Source: an uncultured Saprospiraceae bacterium
GTDB taxonomy: Bacteria; Bacteroidota; Bacteroidia; Chitinophagales; Saprospiraceae
Assembly: GCA_937944245.1 (NCBI GenBank)
Contig: CALDYY010000083.1
Coordinates: 1-51,528, forward strand
Direction: 5' to 3'
DNA: 51,528 bases
Shown: positions 15,308 through 23,500 of the stretch, one piece after another
Position numbering within the stretch: the first letter of the stretch is position 1
How the letters are laid out: every line of letters begins with the position of its first letter
Notes under the pieces: generated by a model
Database searches by the model: none
Told to the model about the DNA's origin: nothing
The model's input: the letters and a program-made list of their open reading frames with translations, nothing else
Made by a program: the position numbers and the translations under genes

Positions 15308-16836
15308 TTAAAATGTTCCTTCTCTGCTAAAAAACTACGCAGGTCATCAGCGTAAGTTCTATGATTTGCTAGGCGAGGTACTTTCACCTGACTGCTATAT
15401 TTTCCTTTTGATTTCAACCATTTGATAAAAGTACCTTTAGGTAAAGGATGTACCATTAGTCGCTGCAAAGCCATGTTTTTATAACGTTTGGCTTGATAAT
15501 CTGAATTAATTGCCTGCAAATTTTGGTCGAGTAATTCGGCAAAGTGCTTGGTATCTTTTGGGATTTGCTCAAACTCAATAAACCACTCGTGCCCTCCTTT
15601 ACCTTCCTCCATAAAGATAGGTGCAGCCGAGTACTCTAAAGCAATTGCACCTGTTTGTTGGCAAGTTTGAGCGAGTGCTCTATCTGCATTTGCTACAATA
15701 ACTTCTTCCCCAAAGGCATTGATAAACTGTGTTGTTCTACCCGCGATTTTGAATTTATAAGGTGTCGTTGAAGTAAACGTAACAGTATCCCCTGGCAAGT
15801 AACGCCAAAGTCCAGCGTTGGTACTTATGACAATAGCATAAATTTTACCTACTTCTACCTGCTCTAACTGAATAGTTTTAGGATACTCTTTTTCCCATTC
15901 TTCCATTGGTAAAAACTCATAGAATACGCCATTATCTAGCAAAAGTAGCATATCATTAGTCTTAAAATCATTTTGTACACCAAAATAACCTTCAGAAGCA
16001 TTGTACACTTCTTGATAGCTAACTTGCTCGGCAGGTAAGAATCGCTGAAATTGCTCACGGTAAGGTAAAAAACTAACGCCACCGTGTATGTAAAATTGAA
16101 AATCAGGCCATACTTCTAGTATGTTATCTTTTCCTGTTATTTCCAAAACTTTTCTAAACAGCACAATGACCCAAGTCGGCACTCCACCAATGGCAACAAT
16201 ATCTTTTAATTGACTGGTCATTTGTGCTGTTCGTTCTATCTTTTCTTCAAAATCCTCTAATAAAGCAGTCTGAAAATCAGGAGCAAAGAAAGGAATTGCC
16301 ATTCTTGGCATTCTACTGACCATAATTGCTGAAACATCTCCAATTCTAGTGCTCGGATAAGGCTGAAAACGTTGCAAACTACCCGCCATGAGTAGTGTTT
16401 TTAACTCAAAAATACGCGCGTCAGGACGTTGGTCATAAAGAAAAGTCATGGCATCCCAAGAACCTCTGAGATGGCAGCGATCTAAATTTTCATCCGAAAC
16501 AGGAATAAATTTACTGTGGTCATTGGTTGTTCCAGATGATTTTGAAAACCATCGCACTCTACCAGACCAAAGTACATCGCGTTCACCATACATCATACGC
16601 AAAATATCTAATTTGATGTCTTCATAACTACTAATGGGAAGGCGCGCTGCAAATTCAACCGGGTTTTTAATATCCTGAAAATCATATCTTTTTCCCCACT
16701 CTGTATGTTTTGCCTTAAAAAGTAGCTGCTTAAATATTTTTTCTTGAGTTTCTATCGGATAGCGCATCACACGCTCTACTTGGCGCATGCGCACTTTGTA
16801 ATATGACTTAAATGCTTGATTGACGAACCTCCGCAT
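15304..16836 (-). CDS. GH3 family protein (acyl-acid-amido synthetase-like)
   Basis: A 510-aa member of the GH3 superfamily, best known from plant enzymes that adenylate acyl acids such as jasmonate or auxin and join them to amino acids. Bacterial members are common in Bacteroidota but their substrates are unknown. Visible features are the ATP-site segment WFSKSSGTTNDHSKFIPVS, EVYNASEGYFG, and LWRYLPGDTVTF followed by KIAGRTTQFINAFGEEV near the C-terminal domain. Length is slightly below plant members and normal for bacteria. There is no signal peptide. It is divergent from the Ig-like lipoprotein gene and has its own promoter. Confidence 0.88.
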   Translation of the reverse strand: MRRFVNQAFKSYYKVRMRQVERVMRYPIETQEKIFKQLLFKAKHTEWGKRYDFQDIKNPVEFAARLPISSYEDIKLDILRMMYGERDVLWSGRVRWFSKSSGTTNDHSKFIPVSDENLDRCHLRGSWDAMTFLYDQRPDARIFELKTLLMAGSLQRFQPYPSTRIGDVSAIMVSRMPRMAIPFFAPDFQTALLEDFEEKIERTAQMTSQLKDIVAIGGVPTWVIVLFRKVLEITGKDNILEVWPDFQFYIHGGVSFLPYREQFQRFLPAEQVSYQEVYNASEGYFGVQNDFKTNDMLLLLDNGVFYEFLPMEEWEKEYPKTIQLEQVEVGKIYAIVISTNAGLWRYLPGDTVTFTSTTPYKFKIAGRTTQFINAFGEEVIVANADRALAQTCQQTGAIALEYSAAPIFMEEGKGGHEWFIEFEQIPKDTKHFAELLDQNLQAINSDYQAKRYKNMALQRLMVHPLPKGTFIKWLKSKGKYSSQVKVPRLANHRTYADDLRSFLAEKEHFN

Positions 16837-16914
16837 TGTAATTTTTTTTACTTGTTTACAGGATATTGGCGTTAGTCATGTTTCGCTAATGCACCAAGAA
16901 TTTTAAGATTAAAC

Positions 16915-16948
16915 CAAATATAAAAATTTTACTTCACAAAATGGCAAA
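16915..16948 (-). promoter_or_regulatory. Putative promoter of the GH3 gene
   Basis: On the minus strand: TTTG at 16948-16945, a 22-base spacer and TATATTTG at 16922-16915. The -7 element is a full match; the spacer is slightly longer than the usual 19-21. The leader would be about 70 bases. Confidence 0.4.
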
Positions 16949-16978
16949 TAACAATAAAAAGTGAATAATCAGTATTCT

Positions 16979-17010
16979 TTTGGCTAACCAAATAGACCTT
17001 ACTAACTTGC
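16979..17010 (+). promoter_or_regulatory. Putative promoter of the Ig-like lipoprotein gene
   Basis: TTTG at 16979-16982, a 20-base spacer and TAACTTGC at 17003-17010, which matches four of the six fixed positions of TAnnTTTG. The leader would be about 13 bases to the ATG at 17030. Confidence 0.3.
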
Positions 17011-17029
17011 CGTCAGAAAATAATTATGA

Positions 17030-18688
17030 ATGTTTGAACGAATCATTTATCGCATTTCAAAGTGGCTATTCAATAGCATTTTCTTTGTATTTATTGTATT
17101 TTTATTGGTTTGTATGAGTTGCGCCAATCCAGGACAACTTACGGGAGGACCGAAGGACGAAGTACCACCTAAAATTGATACGCTCCGCTCAACACCTAAT
17201 TTTTTAACAAATTTTAATCAGAAAGTGATTGAAATTACATTCGATGAGTGGATAAAACTAGAAGATGTTGTTAATCAAGTGATTATTTCGCCACTTGTTA
17301 CGCCTCGTCCCCAAGTAACGCTACGCAAAAAAACGGTATTCATTACTTTCGATGATGCTACTAAATTTAGAGAAGGTGCTACTTATACCATTAACTTTGG
17401 TACTGCGGTAAAAGATTTAACCGAGAACAACGTTCCAGAAAATTTGAGATACGTTTTCTCAACAGGAGATTACATTGATTCGTTGGAAATTTCTGGCGTA
17501 GTAACAGATGTGTTAACCAAAGAGCCTGTCGAAAAATTATTGGTCATGCTATATGATAATTTAGCAGATAGCGTTGTGCGGAAAGAGAAACCTTTTTACT
17601 TTACTAGAACCACTAAAGAAGGTACTTTTAGGGTACAAAATATTAGACCTGACACATTCAAAATATTTGTGTTAGAGGATAAAAATGCCAATTACTTATT
17701 TGATGGAACAAACGAACGCATTGGTTTTTTAGATAGTTTACTTATTATTAACGATAGTGTTCAATACGAACTAAAATTTAATTTATTTCAGGACGAAGTT
17801 CCTTTAAAAATATTAACGACTAATAAGACTCAATATGGTTTATTGAAATTTACGTTCAACCAGCCACCCGAAGATTTAACATTTCGTTACGAAGCGGATA
17901 TTCCCATCGTTTTGTTTGATTATGAAATGGATACGCTACGATTGTGGTACAATTTAGGAGACTCCAGCAATTGGAGTATCGTCCTTAGTAAGGATTCCTT
18001 GTTTTCAGATACCGTTAGCGTAAATGTAGCACAAAAAGCAGCATTTTTGGAAAAGAGTGCCTTAATGTTGAAAACTGATGTCAAGAACATAGCTAACTTG
18101 AATCCAATTAAACCATATGAACTAGCTTTCAATCATCCCTTGTTGACCATAGACACTAGCTTAATTCAACTGTTTGAAAATAAGGATTCGGTTGATATTC
18201 CTGTCAATCCAATATTGGAATTAGATTCTACTAGCACTTACAAGAAATTGATTATTAATCACAAATGGAATCCAGAAACAAAGTATAATATCATCGTTCA
18301 ACCCGATGCATTAACAGACTTATTTGGATTTAAAAATAAAGATACGATTGAGCAACAAATTAATATTCGCTCGCTAAAAGAATTTGGTAATTTAGATTTG
18401 ACTATTAACGGTCTTGATACTTTGCACCAATATGTGTTTAGATTGGAGCAGAACAAAAAAATAATTCAAACTTTTAAAGTTGCTGATACGAAAACATGGA
18501 AACAAAAAATTGTGGCACTGCCTCCCGGAAAATATGAATTAGTGATTATTACTGACGTCAATCGAAATGGAAGATGGGACACTGGGAACTACGCACAAAG
18601 ACGACAACCCGAACCCATCATCACTAAAGAATTGGAGGCGTTGAGGGCTAATTGGGATGTGGAAGCGATGCTAGATATTTCACAATAA
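17030..18688 (+). CDS. Ig-like domain lipoprotein (SbsA-type Ig domain)
   Basis: A 552-aa envelope protein with an N-terminal hydrophobic segment ending in a Cys-rich lipidation region (Cys28 or Cys31), then NPGQLTGGPKDEVPP. This opening is typical of a family of Bacteroidota lipoproteins with an SbsA/Ig_5-type domain at about 45-150 (EITFDEWIKLEDV, INFGTAVKDLTENN). Later parts are beta-rich, including a segment with KIFVLEDKNANYLFDG and a C-terminal TDVNRNGRWDTGNYA, both Asp/Asn-rich loops. Function is unknown; an envelope role is inferred from location. lptB follows after 17 bases, so an envelope-assembly link is possible. Confidence 0.8.
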   Translation: MFERIIYRISKWLFNSIFFVFIVFLLVCMSCANPGQLTGGPKDEVPPKIDTLRSTPNFLTNFNQKVIEITFDEWIKLEDVVNQVIISPLVTPRPQVTLRKKTVFITFDDATKFREGATYTINFGTAVKDLTENNVPENLRYVFSTGDYIDSLEISGVVTDVLTKEPVEKLLVMLYDNLADSVVRKEKPFYFTRTTKEGTFRVQNIRPDTFKIFVLEDKNANYLFDGTNERIGFLDSLLIINDSVQYELKFNLFQDEVPLKILTTNKTQYGLLKFTFNQPPEDLTFRYEADIPIVLFDYEMDTLRLWYNLGDSSNWSIVLSKDSLFSDTVSVNVAQKAAFLEKSALMLKTDVKNIANLNPIKPYELAFNHPLLTIDTSLIQLFENKDSVDIPVNPILELDSTSTYKKLIINHKWNPETKYNIIVQPDALTDLFGFKNKDTIEQQINIRSLKEFGNLDLTINGLDTLHQYVFRLEQNKKIIQTFKVADTKTWKQKIVALPPGKYELVIITDVNRNGRWDTGNYAQRRQPEPIITKELEALRANWDVEAMLDISQ

Positions 18689-18705
18689 TTAAAAATAGAT
18701 GAGTG

Positions 18706-19449
18706 ATGATAAAATTGAGAAGTGAAAACTTAATCAAAGTATATGGAAGCCGACAGGTGGTTAAAGGCGTTTCTATTGAAGTAAATCAAGGAGAAATTGT
18801 TGGTTTGCTTGGTCCAAATGGAGCAGGAAAAACAACTACTTTTTATATGACTGTTGGTTTCATTAAACCCAATGAGGGTCGTGTTTACTTGGAAGATACG
18901 GATATTACGGAGTTGCCGATGTATAAAAGAGCGCAGTTGGGTATTGGCTATCTGCCTCAAGAACCCTCTGTCTTTCGAAAACTTAGCGTAGAGGACAATA
19001 TCAAGGCAGTGCTAGAAATGACTAAATTATCTAAACCAGAACAAAAAGAAAAACTAGAATCGCTTATTGGTGAATTTAACTTGGAAAAAGTACGCAAAAA
19101 TAACGGCGATACGCTTTCTGGTGGAGAACGTCGGCGCACAGAAATTGCTCGAGCTTTAGCTACTAATCCAAAATTTATTTTACTTGATGAACCTTTTGCA
19201 GGTATTGACCCCATTGCAGTAGAGGACATTCAGTACATTGTTGCTAAACTGAAAACTAAAAATATTGGTATTCTCATTACGGACCACAACGTGCAAGAAA
19301 CGCTTTCTATTACCGACCGAGCTTATTTAATGTTTGAAGGAAACATTCTAAAATCAGGTACTGCTGAAGAACTGGCGGCGGATGCAATGGTAAGAAAAGT
19401 ATATTTAGGGAAAAATTTTGAACTTCGCCGAAAGGTAATTGATGTATGA
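18706..19449 (+). CDS. lptB: LPS export ABC transporter ATP-binding protein
   Basis: A 247-aa ATPase of the LptB2FG complex, which extracts lipopolysaccharide from the inner membrane. Walker A is [11 protein letters not shown], the Q-loop is in [14 protein letters not shown], the signature is [15 protein letters not shown], Walker B is [12 protein letters not shown] and the switch His is in [13 protein letters not shown] in frame at 18703 directly precedes the ATG at 18706; the ATG is preferred. It is probably cotranscribed with the Ig-like lipoprotein gene. lptF/G are not in the window. Confidence 0.96.
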   Translation: MIKLRSENLIKVYGSRQVVKGVSIEVNQGEIVGLLGPNGAGKTTTFYMTVGFIKPNEGRVYLEDTDITELPMYKRAQLGIGYLPQEPSVFRKLSVEDNIKAVLEMTKLSKPEQKEKLESLIGEFNLEKVRKNNGDTLSGGERRRTEIARALATNPKFILLDEPFAGIDPIAVEDIQYIVAKLKTKNIGILITDHNVQETLSITDRAYLMFEGNILKSGTAEELAADAMVRKVYLGKNFELRRKVIDV

Positions 19450-19478
19450 GTAAAAAAAATTGTTATAAACCCATACCT

Positions 19479-19520
19479 AAAAGGATTTGCCAAAACTTAA
19501 TTTAGTTGACAAATCCTTTT
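19479..19520. terminator. Bidirectional terminator between lptB and the PorP/SprF gene
   Basis: Perfect 11-base arms AAAAGGATTTG (19479-19489) and CAAATCCTTTT (19510-19520), with A-runs and T-runs at the outer ends that give U-tracts in both directions. It lies between two convergent stop codons. Confidence 0.85.
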
Positions 19521-19529
19521 ATTTTCTTA

Positions 19530-20501
19530 CTAAAAGTTAGGTATTCTAGCTTTTGAACCTGTTTGCCCACCAAAATTAAATCCAATGGTTACCTCATGTC
19601 CACCTCCATTATATTCTTGGAATTTCATAAAAGAAACATCGTAAGCGTAATAAATTCGGAAAGTAGATACTTTAAAACCTAATAAGCCCGCTCCATGCGC
19701 CGTTAAACCATCATCAAATGCAGTTTGCATATGACGAAAGGAAACACCAATGGTAAATGCTTCTTGCAAAAATTTTACTAACAAATTAGCATCTATTCGG
19801 AGTGGTACATTTTCCATTTTTAGGAAAAAAAGCGAAGGCTCAATTTGAAGATTATCATTAATGAAAAATTCATGCCCTAGTTGTGCCGTCAAGGAACTCA
19901 TAAAAGATAACTGGTTGGTTGATGTATCTGTTGCCAGCTTAATATCACTTAATTTTGCAGTTACCAGATTTGGTAAACTCACCCCTGCATAAGTACTACC
20001 CAACTGCGCAAATACACCAAAAGTAGCATCAAAAAAGCGCGATCTATCAATGTTTCCTTCCACAATAGGATCACCAGGTTGATAAAATTCATTGTCTAAT
20101 ATTCCACTAGAAACACCTCTTTGACTAATTTCTCCTGTCAAGCCTGCACTAATCGTGAAGTCATCTGTAATTTTAAATCGTCCGCCAAGTCCGCCTTGAA
20201 ATCGCTGATTTGTAAGTGCGGCAATGTTTTCTGCCATTACACTACCTCCAACTGTAAGTACATTACCTATCCTACCGCTACCCGATACAGCGTAAGTAAT
20301 GGGTGCACCTGGAAAACCAGTCCATCCAGAACGAATATTTAGAAATACTTGATTACCACTTGCTCCATATGCACCTGGGTTAACCAATGCTGGATTGACG
20401 TGGTAATGTGTGAAAATAGCTTCCTCTGTAAGTTGAGCTTTTGTAGCAAAATGAAGCAATGCAATGATAATCGTAAAGAATGTTTTTTTCATGTTATTCA
20501 T
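19530..20501 (-). CDS. PorP/SprF family outer-membrane protein of type IX secretion
   Basis: Outer-membrane beta-barrel protein of about 323 aa. A signal peptide ends in ATKAQ, followed by the family hallmarks FTHYHVNPALVNPGAYG, RSGWTGFPGAP and a C-terminal strand YAYDVSF. PorP/SprF proteins anchor or assist cargo bearing type B sorting domains and are usually encoded beside it, as here. The frame is open to 20531, but MNNMKK (20501) or MKK (20492) gives a proper signal peptide. It lies 52 bases downstream of the multi-cohesin gene and is probably the last gene of that operon. Confidence 0.93.
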   Translation of the reverse strand: MNNMKKTFFTIIIALLHFATKAQLTEEAIFTHYHVNPALVNPGAYGASGNQVFLNIRSGWTGFPGAPITYAVSGSGRIGNVLTVGGSVMAENIAALTNQRFQGGLGGRFKITDDFTISAGLTGEISQRGVSSGILDNEFYQPGDPIVEGNIDRSRFFDATFGVFAQLGSTYAGVSLPNLVTAKLSDIKLATDTSTNQLSFMSSLTAQLGHEFFINDNLQIEPSLFFLKMENVPLRIDANLLVKFLQEAFTIGVSFRHMQTAFDDGLTAHGAGLLGFKVSTFRIYYAYDVSFMKFQEYNGGGHEVTIGFNFGGQTGSKARIPNF

Positions 20502-20553
20502 ATTTGATGCCCAATCAAGCAGACTGGGCAAATCGGTTGTGGGAAAACTTATT

Positions 20554-23500
20554 TTATTCTGTTAATATAGTTACACTTCCTTTTTCCTGCTTCATCACAT
20601 TGCCATCCAAGTAGTGCAGTACAAAAAAGTAAGCACCATCAGGCAGGCGATTACCGCTCATGTCTGTTCCGCTCCAAGAACCATCATAATCCTCTGAGGT
20701 GAACACCATATTTCCCCAACGAGTATATACCTCAAGGCGTTTCTGCTCGAATATATTTAAGCATTTGATTTCCAGCGTTTCATTTCTTTCATCGCCGTTA
20801 GGTGTGATAATAGCACGGCTAGACAAACACAAATTGCGACTAAATACTTGAGTTAGTACAGTATCCTTACACCCTTGAATATCTGTTACAATAAGTTGGT
20901 AGTTCGTTTCTATTGTTACCCCACTAATGGCTCGCGTGGTTTGAATAGGATTTGTTACAGTAGTTAAATCTATCCACTGATAAGTATAATTAGGGGTACC
21001 TCCTTTTACTAAGGCTTCCACACCTCCACCTTGTTGCTCAGTGAAAGGTATGACCTCTAAAGAAATACTTAATGGTTGAGGCTCTGAAATCTCAAAAGAT
21101 TTTGTAGTAACACAGCTATTGTCATCACGAACACTAACTTGGTACATTCCAGGTCTAAGATTGCTTACTGCTGAAATGTTGAGTGTGGAATCAAAACTCC
21201 ATCTAAATCTGTAATTTCTACCTGCACCACCTGAAGGTGCTGCTAACACCTCCCCATTGCCTGCCCCTGCACAAGGAATATCAACTACGTCTAGTGTTAA
21301 CTCCAAAGCTGGTGGCTCTGTTACAATAATGGTAGAGGAAGCGCGACATTGCTGATCATCTGTTACCACTACTCGATAAGTACCAACCCCCACACCAGAG
21401 AGTGAATTTCCCATACCTAATTCTTCGTTTGCAATATTGAACCAACGATAAGAAAAATTCTCTCCATTTCTACCCATCGCCCTCAACATCGCATCTTTAG
21501 CCCCGTTACAACTGACACCAAAGCCGTTATAATTTGCCCCAAAACTAGGCACTACCTCTAATAGAGAACTAGAACCAATCTCAAAACTTCTCGTAATAGA
21601 AACACCTGAAGATTCTGTTATTTTCACCGTAAATTTTCCTGCCTTAGCGTTGATTAAATCTTTTGTGGTACTTATCAAATCACCCGCCTGATTGCGCCAT
21701 TCATAGGTGTAATTAGGTTGACCACTTTCCACTGTTAATGTAATACTACCCGTAAAATCATCTTCTGGGCATTTAGCATTGGTAATTACACCACTAGCAT
21801 TTAAATGCTCCACTCGAAAAGTATCTATTTGCGTGCAACCTACGGCATCAGTGATAGTTACGGTATAATTACCCGGACAAATAGAACCAATATCTTTAGT
21901 TGTCTGATTGTTTGACCAACGATAAGTATAATTACCACCACCGCCACTAACTGCCAAATTAATTCGACCATTACAAGGTGCTAGAATTTCGGTAGAAGAG
22001 AATCTAGTAGGCACTACATTAAATATTTGTGGGGCAGCAATCGTAATTTCATCAGGAAAAGTATTGCCGTTACCATCTCGAATCATCAAACGATAAGTGC
22101 CCGGTGCAAGATTATTAAATTCAAATCTCGGGTTGTGTGTTTCTGCTGTAAGCATTACAGTATCCGTAACACTCATCAACATCACTTGAAAACCAGGGTC
22201 GCCACAAGGAATGTTAAATGAAATTGTACCATCCGTAAAACCAGAACAGGTGACTGGTATAATTTGATAGTTAGCAGGTTGTGGCAAATTTGGTTCAAAT
22301 TGAACAACGGCTGTATCTCTAATTTCACAACCTACCGAATCGCGCACTACAAAAGGATAACGACCGCTACTTAGGTTGGTTAAATTACTAACACCAGCAG
22401 GTAAAGTATCATTTGCCCATGCTAGAGTAAGTCCACCGAATCCACCAGAAATTTGTAAGTTAATTGCTCCATTGTTTGTGATGGCATTACAGGTTTCATT
22501 GGTAATATTTTTAGTAGCAATAATGGCTGGCGCATTTGGAATAGTGTAAGTGGCAGAAGTGCTTTCTCCTTCTGCGTCAGTGATGGTTACACTGATGTCG
22601 CCTGGTCTTAAATTAGACAATTCGGGGCTAGTTTGTCCATTGCTCCAAATGTACGTAAAGGGCGTAAATCCACCAATCACGTCCAATTGAATACCTCCAT
22701 CTTGTCCTGTTCCGCAGGCAAATTTAATCGTTGGTTGCGCTAAAGCCAGTGGCAGTGGCACTCTAAACTTTTGATTAGTCGTACAACCTTTTTGGTCAGT
22801 AATCGTTACTGCATATTCACCAGGCAGGGTCAAATTATTAAGGTCCTTTGTATTTGCCCCTTCAAATCCTTGAGGACCTGTCCAGTTGTAAGTATAAGCA
22901 GCTTGTCCTCCAGCCACAGTTATAACAACTGAACCAGGGTTACCTGTTTCTATTTTTTTCACTGTGGATTGTGTAATGCGCAATGGATCGCCTGTGCTGG
23001 TAATGACTATACTTGCAGAAGTGGTACAGTTATTGCCATCTGTGATGGTTACGGCATAAGTTCCTGCTGCCAGTTGGCTTCTTCTGAACATGCGCAAAGT
23101 GTCGTTGTCCATCCAACGTACCGTATAATCTGGTGTGCCTCCTCGAACAGTCAAGTCTATTGCTCCTGTCGCTTCTCCAGCACAATTAATATCTGTTTTA
23201 TTCGTCGTTATTTCTAATGCTTGTCTGGGTCCTTGCACAGTGATGCTATCTAGCTCAATAGAACAGTTGTTAGCATCTGTAACTGTTACTGCGTACATTC
23301 CCGCAGGCACTCTTGTTGGATTTGCACCAGTCAATGCTGGATTATCCCAACGGTAAGTCAATGTGCCTGTACCACCGCCTGCATTTACGTTAATAGATGC
23401 ACCTCCATCACCAAAGCAAGCTACTCGCCCAACTACATTAGCAGAAAGTGTGATACCTGCTGGTTCTGTAATGGTAAAAGAGCGCGTTTGATTAAATTGG

